Source: Clostridium formicaceticum
Lineage (GTDB): Bacteria; Bacillota; Clostridia; Peptostreptococcales; Natronincolaceae
NCBI RefSeq assembly: GCF_001854185.1
Contig: NZ_CP017603.1
Coordinates: forward strand, 2,542,001-2,606,000
Direction of reading: 5' to 3'
DNA: 64,000 nt
Position 1 is the stretch's first letter. Each line of letters starts with the position of its first letter. The translations under genes were made by a program, and so were the position numbers. Positions 10,665-19,012 of this stretch are shown here, in pieces. The notes under the pieces were generated by a model. That model did not search any database. It saw nothing but the letters and a program-made list of their open reading frames with translations, and was not told where the DNA came from.

Positions 10665-10677
10665 AACTTGTTGTGCC

Positions 10678-10715
10678 TGGTCTATGCAATGAAGGAAAGA
10701 ACATTGCATAGACCA
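10678..10715 (+). other. Intercistronic stem-loop between urtA and urtB
   Basis: A perfect 14-bp stem (10678-10691 with 10702-10715) with a purine-rich 10-nt loop and no following T run. Such hairpins after binding-protein genes commonly stabilise the upstream message or partially attenuate, giving more binding protein than permease (known pattern; function here inferred). Confidence 0.6.
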
Positions 10716-10759
10716 GCACCATAGTTGGATTCAATAAAAAGACAAAAGTAGGTGGTAGC

Positions 10760-11668
10760 ATGAACACATATATTTTACAAATTTTTAATGGCATTAGTGT
10801 CAGCTCGATTTTGATGCTTGCAGCACTGGGTTTAGCCATTACCTTTGGTTTAATGAAAGTAATTAATATGGCTCATGGAGAATTTATTATGATTGGAGCC
10901 TATATAACCTACGTGATTCAAAATATTTTTATCTCATTTGTGAATCCCAGGTACTTTAATTATTATTTTGTGATTGCAATCATAGGGGCTTTTATGATTA
11001 CAGCTTTGATTGGATATCTTTTAGAAATTGCCATTATCAAGCATTTATATGGAAGACCTTTAGATAGTTTATTGGCAACATGGGGATTAAGTCTATTTTT
11101 TCAACAACTGGCGAGGAGCATTTTTGGCTCTCCTAATGTTCATGTGAAAAGCCCTACATGGTTAGATGGTGGCATTTTAATCAGTACAGGACTGCAATTT
11201 CCTTATAAAAGACTTTTTATTTTATTGATGGCGTTTACTTGTATGGTAGGAACTTATTACTTCTTATATCAGACAAAAAGAGGATTAAAAGTTCGTGCGG
11301 TGATGCAAAACAGAAGTATGGCAGAAAGTCTTGGGATTAATACCAGAAAAGTAGACGGGATGACCTTTGCATTAGGTTCTGGTTTAGCTGGCATTGCAGG
11401 GTGCGGTCTTACTTTGCTGGGATCTATTGGACCTACTTTAGGAAGTAATTATATTATAGATACCTTCATGGTGGTGGTTTTAGGTGGGGTAGGACGAATG
11501 GTAGGGGTAATCGCAGGGGCTACTGTGATTGGTGTAGGCAATACTACTTTTGAATTTTTTACCAATGCTTCTATGGGAAAAGTGTTAATATTTTGCATCG
11601 TGATTCTATTTTTACAGTGGAAACCAAAGGGTTTATTCACCATAAAGAGTCGTGCATTAGATGAATGA
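10760..11668 (+). CDS. urtB: Urea ABC transporter permease UrtB
   Basis: A 302-residue membrane permease of the LivH/UrtB type. Multiple hydrophobic helices are visible. The N-terminal pattern ALGLAITFGLMKVINMAHGE is the family signature, and the EAA-type cytoplasmic loop region reads MAESLGINTRKVDGMTFALGS. AGGTGGTAG precedes the ATG. It is shorter than many UrtB proteins because it lacks an extended periplasmic N-terminal domain. It forms the translocation pore with UrtC. Confidence 0.9.
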   Translation: MNTYILQIFNGISVSSILMLAALGLAITFGLMKVINMAHGEFIMIGAYITYVIQNIFISFVNPRYFNYYFVIAIIGAFMITALIGYLLEIAIIKHLYGRPLDSLLATWGLSLFFQQLARSIFGSPNVHVKSPTWLDGGILISTGLQFPYKRLFILLMAFTCMVGTYYFLYQTKRGLKVRAVMQNRSMAESLGINTRKVDGMTFALGSGLAGIAGCGLTLLGSIGPTLGSNYIIDTFMVVVLGGVGRMVGVIAGATVIGVGNTTFEFFTNASMGKVLIFCIVILFLQWKPKGLFTIKSRALDE

Positions 11669-11682
11669 TAGGAGGTGAGACC

Positions 11683-12774
11683 ATGACTTGTAGCATTGGG
11701 AAGCTTAGGAAGCGTTACTTTAAAAATAACTGGATGGTTTTACTAGTATTTATTCTTTTAGGTATAGCACCCTTATTTCTATCAGACTTTCGTGTCAATA
11801 TGTTAGGAAAATTTGTTGCTTATGCGATTCTTGCTTTAGGAATTGATTTAATTTGGGGCTATACAGGAATATTGAGTCTCGGGCATGGGGTATATTTTGG
11901 GCTAGGTGCTTACTGTATGGCCATGTATTTAAAATTAGCTGCCAGTGGAGGAGGACTTCCGGATTTTATGACTTGGAGCGGGCAGACAGTATTACCTTGG
12001 TTTTGGAAACCCTTTGAATCTATTTATTTTGCAGTTTTTATGGCAATTTTAATTCCTGTTCTCTTAGCAGCACTAGTAGGGTTTCTAACCTTTAAAAATC
12101 GTATACAAGGGGTATATTTTTCAATTTTAACCCAAGCCCTTTCGATGATTTTCGTTGTGCTTTTTATAGGGCAACAAAAATATACAGGTGGAACCAATGG
12201 TATTACAAATTTCAAAACCATATTAGGCTTTTCAATAACTTCTCCTGAGACACGATTCTATTTATATTACATTTCAGTACTGCTTCTTTTACTTTCTTAT
12301 TTGTTCTGCAAATTTATTATTGGACGGCGAATAGGAAAAATCCTCATTGCTATCCGAGATGGGGAAAATAGGACCAGGTTTTCAGGATATAATCCTACGA
12401 CTTACAAAGTGTTTGTATACTGCATTTCAGCAGCATTAGCGGGATTAGCAGGAGCCATATTTGTTCCACAGGTTGGAATCATTTCCCCGGAAAACATGGG
12501 GGTTGTACCCTCTGTTGAAATGGTGATCTGGGTTGCTATTGGAGGTCGGGGAACCCTTGTAGGAGGAGTTCTTGGAGCAATTTTAGTGAATATAATAAAA
12601 AGCTTGCTGAGTGAAAACTTTCCTGCCATATGGTCCTATTTTATCGGAATTACTTTTGTAGTGGTGGTGATTTTCTTACCAGCAGGTCTAATGGGAACAT
12701 TTAAGCAAATAAAAGAAAAGGCTAGAGAAATGAAGGTTACAATGAAAACAAAGCCAACAGGATCAAAGGTATAA
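11683..12774 (+). CDS. urtC: Urea ABC transporter permease UrtC
   Basis: A 363-residue LivM/UrtC-type permease. Hallmarks are LGIDLIWGYTGILSLGHGVYFGLGAY and the loop IAIRDGENRTRFSGYN with a following SAALAGLAGA helix. The frame opens at 11665, overlapping urtB, but GGAGGTGA at 11671-11678 is correctly spaced only for ATG 11683. It pairs with UrtB as the membrane heterodimer; the ATPase genes follow within 16 bp. Confidence 0.9.
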   Translation: MTCSIGKLRKRYFKNNWMVLLVFILLGIAPLFLSDFRVNMLGKFVAYAILALGIDLIWGYTGILSLGHGVYFGLGAYCMAMYLKLAASGGGLPDFMTWSGQTVLPWFWKPFESIYFAVFMAILIPVLLAALVGFLTFKNRIQGVYFSILTQALSMIFVVLFIGQQKYTGGTNGITNFKTILGFSITSPETRFYLYYISVLLLLLSYLFCKFIIGRRIGKILIAIRDGENRTRFSGYNPTTYKVFVYCISAALAGLAGAIFVPQVGIISPENMGVVPSVEMVIWVAIGGRGTLVGGVLGAILVNIIKSLLSENFPAIWSYFIGITFVVVVIFLPAGLMGTFKQIKEKAREMKVTMKTKPTGSKV

Positions 12775-12790
12775 GAAGGGAGTGGATCAT

Positions 12791-13537
12791 ATGGAGGCAG
12801 TACTTAATATTAAAGACTTAACAGTGAGTTTTGATGGCTTTAAAGCAGTAAACAATCTAAATACGTCAGTGAAAAACCAGGATATTCATTTTTTTATTGG
12901 CCCTAATGGTGCAGGAAAGACTACATTGTTAGATGTAATATGTGGTCGTGTAAAGCCTTTTGTAGGTAACATTTTATTCGAAGATCAAAAAGATCTTACA
13001 AAATTATCAGAACATGAAATCGTAGAATTAGGGATTGGTCGTAAATTTCAAGCTCCATCTGTTTTTACAGGGATTACTATTTTAGAAAATATGGAATTAG
13101 CAGTGGTTAAAAAAAGAAGTCTTTTTGCTTCTTTATTTTCTAAACTTACCAAGGAACAAACAGAATATATCCTGCATATTCTTCAGACCATTGGGTTGTA
13201 TGAAAAAAGATATGAGACCCCTATTTCCCTATCCCATGGAGAAAAACAATGGTTAGAAATCGGTATGCTTTTGGCACAGCAGCCAAAATTAATGCTGTTA
13301 GATGAACCAGTGGCAGGCATGGGAAGGAAAGAAACAGAAAAAACAGGGGCATTGTTAAAAGAAATTGCAAAGGAACGTTCTGTGGTGGTGGTTGAACATG
13401 ATATGGAATTTGTTAGAGAATGTGCCAGTACGGTGACGGTTCTTCATGAAGGGGCTCTTCTAGATCAAGGAAAGATGGAGGAGGTTCAGAACAATCCTAA
13501 AGTCATTGAAGTATATTTAGGAAGAGGAGGGGAGTAA
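12791..13537 (+). CDS. urtD: Urea ABC transporter ATPase UrtD
   Basis: ABC ATPase of the LivG/UrtD class, 248 residues. Walker A is GPNGAGKTT, the UrtD-typical GIGRKFQAPSVF follows, the signature region is LSHGEKQWLEIGMLL (typical UrtD LSHGxKQWLEI), and Walker B is LMLLDEPVAGM. A GTG at 12782 is also in frame, but the AAGGGAG site ends there and fits ATG 12791 with 8-bp spacing. urtE follows after 2 bp. Confidence 0.92.
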   Translation: MEAVLNIKDLTVSFDGFKAVNNLNTSVKNQDIHFFIGPNGAGKTTLLDVICGRVKPFVGNILFEDQKDLTKLSEHEIVELGIGRKFQAPSVFTGITILENMELAVVKKRSLFASLFSKLTKEQTEYILHILQTIGLYEKRYETPISLSHGEKQWLEIGMLLAQQPKLMLLDEPVAGMGRKETEKTGALLKEIAKERSVVVVEHDMEFVRECASTVTVLHEGALLDQGKMEEVQNNPKVIEVYLGRGGE

Positions 13538-13539
13538 TT

Positions 13540-14232
13540 ATGCTGAATATAAGTGAACTTGAGGCATATTACGGTGGCAGCAGAATCCTCAATCAAATTA
13601 ATATGAAGGTGAAAAAAGGGCAAGTTGCTTGTATATTAGGAAGAAATGGGGTAGGAAAAACAACCCTTCTAAAGAGTATTATGGGTCTTGTGAAAACACC
13701 TCGAGGAAGCATTTTGCTGGAAGAAAAAGAAATGATGAAAGTACCCACCTATCATAGAGCTATGGAGGGGATTGGCTATGTTCCCCAAGGAAGAGAGATC
13801 TTTCCTCAATTAACGATACATGAAAATTTATTATTAGGTTTGGAACGAAGTAAAAATAAAGGTGAATTAGAAGAAGATGTGTATGAACTTTTTCCTGTCT
13901 TAAAATCCATGCTAAAGAGAAAAGGCGGAGATTTAAGTGGTGGCCAGCAGCAACAACTTGCAATTGCCAGAGCCCTTATATCAAAGCCAAAAATTCTTTT
14001 GTTAGATGAGCCTACAGAGGGAATTCAACCCTCCATTATTCAGGACATAGGAAAAGTCATTCAACAGCTAAAAAAGCAAGGAAATATGACCATTATCATT
14101 GTAGAGCAATATTTAGAATTTGTATTAGGTATTGCAGATTATTTCTTTGTAATGGATAAAGGAAAAATTGTTATGGAGGGTAATATTAAAGAGGCTGATC
14201 CAAAGGAGATACAAAGTAAAATGATGATTTAA
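13540..14232 (+). CDS. urtE: Urea ABC transporter ATPase UrtE
   Basis: ABC ATPase of the LivF/UrtE class, 230 residues. Walker A is GRNGVGKTT, GIGYVPQGREIFPQLT is the family Q-loop segment, the signature is LSGGQQQQLAIAR, and Walker B is ILLLDEPTEGIQPS. The start follows GGAGGGGAG. It completes the five-gene urea importer and is followed by ureA after 36 bp, so uptake and hydrolysis are probably one transcript. Confidence 0.93.
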   Translation: MLNISELEAYYGGSRILNQINMKVKKGQVACILGRNGVGKTTLLKSIMGLVKTPRGSILLEEKEMMKVPTYHRAMEGIGYVPQGREIFPQLTIHENLLLGLERSKNKGELEEDVYELFPVLKSMLKRKGGDLSGGQQQQLAIARALISKPKILLLDEPTEGIQPSIIQDIGKVIQQLKKQGNMTIIIVEQYLEFVLGIADYFFVMDKGKIVMEGNIKEADPKEIQSKMMI

Positions 14233-14268
14233 GATGGAAGGGCTAAAAGATATAAAGGAGATGATGAT

Positions 14269-14586
14269 ATGTATCTATTACCAAGAGATATGGAAAAGCT
14301 CATGTTGCACTACGCAGGGGAGTTAGCAAAAAAGAGAAAAGCCAGGGGATTAAAACTAAATTATCCTGAAGCAGTTGCCCTCATTAGTGCAGAGATTATG
14401 GAAGGAGCTAGGGATGGAAAGACAGTAAAGGAGCTTGTGGAATTTGGAAGCACATTGTTATCCTCGGAGGATGTCATGGAGGGCATTGATACGATGATTG
14501 ATGAAGTACAAGTGGAGGCCACCTTTCCTGATGGAACAAAACTAGTCAGTGTTCATCAACCTATAAAAAGAAAGGGAGAAAAATAA
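14269..14586 (+). CDS. ureA: Urease subunit gamma
   Basis: Small structural subunit of urease, 105 residues (family about 100). Recognised by the N-terminal [21 protein letters not shown], the [21 protein letters not shown] core and the [20 protein letters not shown] end. AAGGAG lies 8 bp before the ATG. The stop overlaps the ureB start by one base. Confidence 0.95.
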   Translation: MYLLPRDMEKLMLHYAGELAKKRKARGLKLNYPEAVALISAEIMEGARDGKTVKELVEFGSTLLSSEDVMEGIDTMIDEVQVEATFPDGTKLVSVHQPIKRKGEK

Positions 14587-14972
14587 TGATTCTTGGGGAA
14601 ATTATTATAAAAAATGAAGAAATTCAATGCAACAAGGGAAAAAAAGTTTTAAAAATAACTGTTTTCAATGATTCAGAGCGACCTGTACAGGTTGGATCTC
14701 ACTTTCATTTTTTTGAAGTCAATAGAGCTTTAGCATTTGATAGAAGAAAGACCTTTGGCATGCGATTAAACATCCCTGCTGGAACTGGATTAAGGTTTGA
14801 GCCTGGAGAAAAGAAGGAAATTCAGTTGGTTGAAATTGGTGGAGAAAAAATAGGCTATGGATTGAATGGTCTCACCAGTGGATCTTTTAACGACGAAAAA
14901 ATTAAAGAAGAAGCATTACAAAAAGCAAAGGAGAAGAATTTTATAAAGGGGGAAGAGGATCATGAGTCTTAA
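14586..14972 (+). CDS. ureB: Urease subunit beta
   Basis: Urease beta subunit, 128 residues (family about 100-130). It shows the typical [21 protein letters not shown] and [25 protein letters not shown] stretches. The C-terminal tail from about residue 105 is lysine- and glutamate-rich and slightly extended. The ATG overlaps the ureA stop, and the gene overlaps ureC by 11 bp, so the three subunits are translationally coupled. Confidence 0.95.
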   Translation: MILGEIIIKNEEIQCNKGKKVLKITVFNDSERPVQVGSHFHFFEVNRALAFDRRKTFGMRLNIPAGTGLRFEPGEKKEIQLVEIGGEKIGYGLNGLTSGSFNDEKIKEEALQKAKEKNFIKGEEDHES

Positions 14973-16677
14973 AATATCTGGAAAAGAATATGTCAGTATG
15001 TTTGGTCCTACCACAGGAGATAAGATTCGTTTGGCAGATACGGATCTTTTTATAGAAATTGAAAAGGATTATACTACTTATGGAGAAGAATGTAAGTTTG
15101 GAGGTGGAAAGTCCATTCGAGATGGTATGGGGCAATCCCCCTGTGCATCAGCAAAGGAAGGCGTGCTGGATATGGTGATTACCAATGCTGTGATTATGGA
15201 TTACTGGGGTATTGTCAAAGGGGACATTGGTATTAAAGATGGAAAGATTGTAAGCGTTGGTAAAGCTGGAAATCCCCATATGATGGATGGGGTTAATCAA
15301 GACCTGGTTATTGGTGCAGGAACAGAAGTTGTTGCAGGGGAAGGGCTTATTGTTACAGCCGGTGGCGTTGATCCTCATGTTCACTATATTTCTCCCCAAC
15401 AAATTGAAACTGCTTTATATAGCGGCATTACTACCATGATTGGAGGAGGAACAGGACCAGCTGTTGGAAGTTTTGCTACTACTTGTACTCCAGGGGTTTT
15501 TAATATTCATCGCATGCTAGAAGCTGCAGAAGATTTTCCTATGAATTTAGGTTTTTTTGGAAAAGGAAATGCAACCTTTGAAGAGCCTTTGATTGAACAG
15601 GTAAAGGCTGGTGTCATTGGGTTTAAACTTCATGAAGATTGGGGAACAACGCCAGCTGCCATCAATAATTGCTTAAATATTGCTGATTTGTATGACCTAC
15701 AGGTAACGATTCATACAGATTCCATTAATGAAGCTGGATTCGTAGAAGATACCATTGAGGCTATTAATGGCAGGACAATTCATACTTATCACTGTGAAGG
15801 GGCTGGGGGAGGTCATGCACCTGATGTTGTAAGAGTCGTCTCTATTCCAAATGTTTTACCTTCTTCAACAACGCCAACCATGCCCTATACAATAAACACC
15901 ATAGATGAGCATTTAGATATGTTAATGGTATGCCACCATCTGGACCCTAATGTACCAGAAGATGTGTCCTTTGCCAGTTCAAGAATTCGAGCGAAAACCA
16001 TCGCAGCGGAGGATATTTTACACGATATGGGAGCCATTAGTATGATGACATCGGATTCTCAGGCAATGGGTCGGGTAGGAGAAGTGATTATTCGAACCTG
16101 GCAGACCGCCGATAAGATGAAAAAACAATTTGGTCGACTAGAAGAAAAAGGAGATCATGATAATTTTAGAGCCAAACGATATATTGCTAAATATACCATT
16201 AATCCTGCTATTGCCCATGGTGTGGCTGGATATGTAGGATCTATTGAAAAAGGAAAAGTGGCGGACTTGGTTCTTTGGCATCCAGCTTACTTTGGTGTAA
16301 AGCCTGAAACCATTATAAAGGGTGGGTTTATTGTGGCAGCGAAAATGGGAGATGCCAATGCCTCCATCCCTACACCACAGCCTGTTATGTATAAAAATAT
16401 GTTTGGGGCTTATGGAAAGGCAAAAACAACCACCAGCATTACCTTTGTTTCTCAAGAAGCTTTAAATCAAGGAATTGTACAAAAATTAAATTTAAAGAAA
16501 AAAGTTCTTCCTGTTCAGAACTGTAGAAATATTGGCAAAAAAGATATGATCTTAAATGATGCTACCCCACAGGTTGAAGTGGATACTAAAAATTATGAAG
16601 TAAGAATTAATGGCAAGGTCATTGATTGTGAACCATTACAAGAAGTAGCGCTTGCCCAAAGATATTTTTTATTTTAA
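14962..16677 (+). CDS. ureC: Urease subunit alpha (catalytic)
   Basis: Catalytic subunit hydrolysing urea to ammonia and carbamate; 571 residues, family length. All metal-centre residues appear present: the HxH pair in DPHVHYI (about 139 and 141), the carbamylated lysine in GFKLHEDWG (about 222), the histidines in [11 protein letters not shown] and [13 protein letters not shown], the flap Cys-His in MVCHHLDP, and the aspartate in SDSQAMGR. Notably no ureD, E, F or G accessory genes follow; the operon closes with a terminator. Either these lie elsewhere or metal loading differs. Confidence 0.96.
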   Translation: MSLKISGKEYVSMFGPTTGDKIRLADTDLFIEIEKDYTTYGEECKFGGGKSIRDGMGQSPCASAKEGVLDMVITNAVIMDYWGIVKGDIGIKDGKIVSVGKAGNPHMMDGVNQDLVIGAGTEVVAGEGLIVTAGGVDPHVHYISPQQIETALYSGITTMIGGGTGPAVGSFATTCTPGVFNIHRMLEAAEDFPMNLGFFGKGNATFEEPLIEQVKAGVIGFKLHEDWGTTPAAINNCLNIADLYDLQVTIHTDSINEAGFVEDTIEAINGRTIHTYHCEGAGGGHAPDVVRVVSIPNVLPSSTTPTMPYTINTIDEHLDMLMVCHHLDPNVPEDVSFASSRIRAKTIAAEDILHDMGAISMMTSDSQAMGRVGEVIIRTWQTADKMKKQFGRLEEKGDHDNFRAKRYIAKYTINPAIAHGVAGYVGSIEKGKVADLVLWHPAYFGVKPETIIKGGFIVAAKMGDANASIPTPQPVMYKNMFGAYGKAKTTTSITFVSQEALNQGIVQKLNLKKKVLPVQNCRNIGKKDMILNDATPQVEVDTKNYEVRINGKVIDCEPLQEVALAQRYFLF

Positions 16678-16707
16678 AAAAGATGAAGTCTAGGCTTCAT
16701 CTTTTTT
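16676..16707 (+). terminator. Intrinsic terminator of the urt-ure operon
   Basis: A GATGAAG/CTTCATC stem extended by A/T pairs has a 6-nt loop and a T6 run directly after the ureC stop. Confidence 0.9.
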
Positions 16708-16741
16708 GGTGTTTTAAAGTATCTAATAGCGTATAAATTCA

Positions 16742-16770
16742 TTGATTATTGTAAAAATATATGATATATT
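16742..16770 (+). promoter_or_regulatory. Promoter of the argS leader
   Basis: TTGATT (16742-16747), a 17-bp spacer and TATATT (16765-16770) lie just upstream of the T-box leader. Confidence 0.55.
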
Positions 16771-16804
16771 TATTAGCGAAGTAAAATCAATAAAACAATG
16801 TACC

Positions 16805-17036
16805 TGTGATGAGGAGAGTAGATATAAGGATTTGTTTCAGCGAGTCAGAGTTGGTGGGAGTCTGGCACAGAGTTATATCGAAGCGCACCTTGGAGGTTCT
16901 GTCCGAAGCTTATAGTAGGACAAGGCGGTTTTCCACCGTTATCAGGAATAAAAGTGGGCATAGATTTTTGCCAATAAGAGTGGTAACACGGGATTATACT
17001 CTCGTCTCTAAGTTTTAGGGATGAGGGTTTTTTTGT
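16805..17036 (+). promoter_or_regulatory. T-box leader controlling argS
   Basis: The leader has the Stem I elements AGCGAGTC and GGTGGGAGTCTGGCAC. It carries the T-box sequence AGAGTGGTAACACGGG at 16977-16992, then a terminator (stem around 16999-17024, T7 tract). The probable specifier is CGC (Arg) at 16884-16886, followed by the usual A. The bulge UGGU at 16981-16984 would pair with a tRNA ending ACCA. The tRNA-Arg(ACG) in this window has discriminator A and decodes CGC, so both contacts fit. Uncharged tRNA-Arg should favour readthrough into argS. Confidence 0.9.
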
Positions 17037-17064
17037 TATAATATATTATTTAGGAGGTAAAGGA

Positions 17065-18765
17065 ATGTTTGATTTTAAACAAGAAGTAGCTGAGATATTA
17101 AAGCAGCATGTACCAGATTTAGAAGTAGAAGAAATTGCTTCCATGCTGGAAGTACCACCAAATCCAAATATGGGGGATTATGCTTTTCCTTGCTTTAAGC
17201 TGGCAAAAACCTTTAGAAAAGCCCCACCATTAATTGCCGAGGAAATTGTTGGTGCTGTTAAAATAAATGATTATTTTGAAAAGGTACAACAGGCAGGAGG
17301 ATATGTAAATTTCTTTATACATAAAGCTTTTTTTATCAAGGAAACCATCAAAGAAGTATTGGATCAAAAAGAACTTTATGGCAGCAGTGATTTAGGCAAA
17401 GGAAAAAATGTCATCGTTGAGTTTTCTTCTCCTAATATTGCAAAGCCTTTTCATATCGGACATATTCGTAGTACTGTGATCGGTAATTCTATCAATAGAA
17501 TCTATAAGTTTTTAGGCTTTAATACCATTGCTATTAATCACTTGGGAGACTATGGAACACAGTTTGGAAAATTGATTGTGGCCTTTAAAAGATGGGGCAA
17601 TGAAGAAGAAGTAAAGGAAAGTCCTATACCAACTTTGCTTAAATTGTATGTTCAATTTCATGATGAAGCAGAGAAGGACCCTAATTTAGAAGAAGAAGGA
17701 AGAATGTGGTTTAAGAAGCTAGAAGATGGGGATGAAGAAGCACTAAAGCTATGGCAGTGGTTTAGAGAGGTAAGCTTAGAAGAGTTTAATCGCGTGTATA
17801 AAATGCTGGACGTTTCCTTCGACTCCTTAGCAGGAGAAAGCTTTTATTCCGATAAAATGCCCAGGGTCTTACAAATGATGGAGGACAAAGGTGTGCTAGA
17901 AAAGTCACAGGGGGCAGATATTGTAAACCTAGAAGCCCATGGTTTACCTCCTGCATTGATCAGAAAAAAGGATGGTTCCACCCTCTATATCACCCGAGAC
18001 CTTACAGCTGCCATCTATAGAAAAGAAACCTATGACTTTTATAAAAACATCTATGTTGTAGCTTCTCAACAAAACCTACACTTTGAGCAATGGATAAAAA
18101 TCCTTGAAGTGATGGGATTCCAGTGGGCTGAAGATTGTATCCATGTTCCCTTTGGTTTGGTTAGGTTAGAGGAAGGAACTATTGCCACAAGAAAGGGAAG
18201 AGTGGTATTTTTAGAGGATGTGCTGAAAAAGGCAATAGAAAAAACTAGAGAAATCATTATAGAAAAAAATCCAAATATCGAAAACCTAGATCAAGTAGTA
18301 GAAGCGGTAGGGGTAGGAGCTATCGTATTCCAAGAGTTATCTAACAATCGAATCAAGGACTACACTTTTTCATGGGAAAAAGTATTGAACTTCGAAGGAG
18401 AAACCGGACCCTATGTTCAATATACTCATGCCAGGGCCAGCAGTGTTTTGAGAAGAGCCAATACACAAGTAGATGGGGAAGTAAATACAACACTATTAAC
18501 GGATGATATCACCATGGAAGTGATGAAAAAGATACAGCAATTCCCTGATGTTGTTCAAGATGCTCAAAGAAAAAATGAACCTTCCATTATTACAAGACAT
18601 ATTATTGATTTAGCTCAAGCATTTAATCGATTTTATCATGATCATCCTGTATTAGTAGAGGATGAAGAATTAAAAAAGGCACGATTAGCCATTGTATTTA
18701 CTGCTAGACAAGTAATCGCGACAGGTTTAAATCTATTGGGAATCAAGGCACCGGAAAAAATGTAA
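17065..18765 (+). CDS. argS: Arginyl-tRNA synthetase
   Basis: Class I synthetase charging tRNA-Arg; 566 residues. The N-terminal additional domain (NPNMGDYAFPCFKLAKTFRK) is followed by the catalytic SSPNIAKPFHIGHIRST with the HIGH motif near residue 131. The KMSK region is replaced by the ArgRS-typical ATRKGRVVFLEDV near 374. The DALR anticodon domain closes the protein (YTHARASSVLRRA, then AFNRFYHDHPVL). AGGAGGTAAAGG precedes the ATG, 29 bp beyond the T-box terminator. Confidence 0.96.
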   Translation: MFDFKQEVAEILKQHVPDLEVEEIASMLEVPPNPNMGDYAFPCFKLAKTFRKAPPLIAEEIVGAVKINDYFEKVQQAGGYVNFFIHKAFFIKETIKEVLDQKELYGSSDLGKGKNVIVEFSSPNIAKPFHIGHIRSTVIGNSINRIYKFLGFNTIAINHLGDYGTQFGKLIVAFKRWGNEEEVKESPIPTLLKLYVQFHDEAEKDPNLEEEGRMWFKKLEDGDEEALKLWQWFREVSLEEFNRVYKMLDVSFDSLAGESFYSDKMPRVLQMMEDKGVLEKSQGADIVNLEAHGLPPALIRKKDGSTLYITRDLTAAIYRKETYDFYKNIYVVASQQNLHFEQWIKILEVMGFQWAEDCIHVPFGLVRLEEGTIATRKGRVVFLEDVLKKAIEKTREIIIEKNPNIENLDQVVEAVGVGAIVFQELSNNRIKDYTFSWEKVLNFEGETGPYVQYTHARASSVLRRANTQVDGEVNTTLLTDDITMEVMKKIQQFPDVVQDAQRKNEPSIITRHIIDLAQAFNRFYHDHPVLVEDEELKKARLAIVFTARQVIATGLNLLGIKAPEKM

Positions 18766-18767
18766 TA

Positions 18768-18883
18768 TATAGACATACGCTTTTAAAGCTAAATTTTAAT
18801 ATACACGGTCTACGGTTTCGCCCAAAACCGTGGGCTGCAAATGTAGCCCTTAGTATATTAAAATTTAGGAGCGTATGTCTATA
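18768..18883. repeat. 116-bp nested inverted repeat (junction-like structure)
   Basis: The outer arms pair perfectly over 13 bp (18768-18780 with 18871-18883) and 16 bp (18789-18804 with 18853-18868), interrupted by an 8-nt versus 2-nt internal loop. The 48-nt centre holds two further hairpins, ACGGTTT/AAACCGT (18812-18831) and GGGCT/AGCCC (18832-18849). The whole could fold as a three-way junction RNA or a cruciform. It lies between argS and its terminator. It may be a miniature mobile repeat or a structured RNA; I do not recognise it. Confidence 0.75.
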
Positions 18884-18887
18884 AAAG

Positions 18888-18912
18888 ATACAGCTGAAGG
18901 GCTGTATTTTTT
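18888..18912 (+). terminator. Intrinsic terminator downstream of argS
   Basis: ATACAGC/GCTGTAT stem with a 6-nt loop (18888-18907) and a T run, immediately after the large inverted repeat. Confidence 0.85.
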
Positions 18913-18942
18913 ATATTATAAAAATAAATCTATGTTAGAGAA

Positions 18943-18978
18943 AGTGTTTTTGTAGAAAAACACTGTTTATACTATAAT
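18943..18978 (+). promoter_or_regulatory. Promoter with overlapping 9-bp inverted repeat
   Basis: TTGTAG (18950-18955), 17 bp, TATAAT (18973-18978) upstream of the gene at 19013. A perfect inverted repeat, AGTGTTTTT at 18943-18951 with AAAAACACT at 18956-18964 around a 4-bp centre, covers the -35 box. It is well placed for a repressor; the regulator is unknown. Confidence 0.6.
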
Positions 18979-19012
18979 AAAAGAGACAATCCAATGGGAG
19001 GAGGAAAAATCT

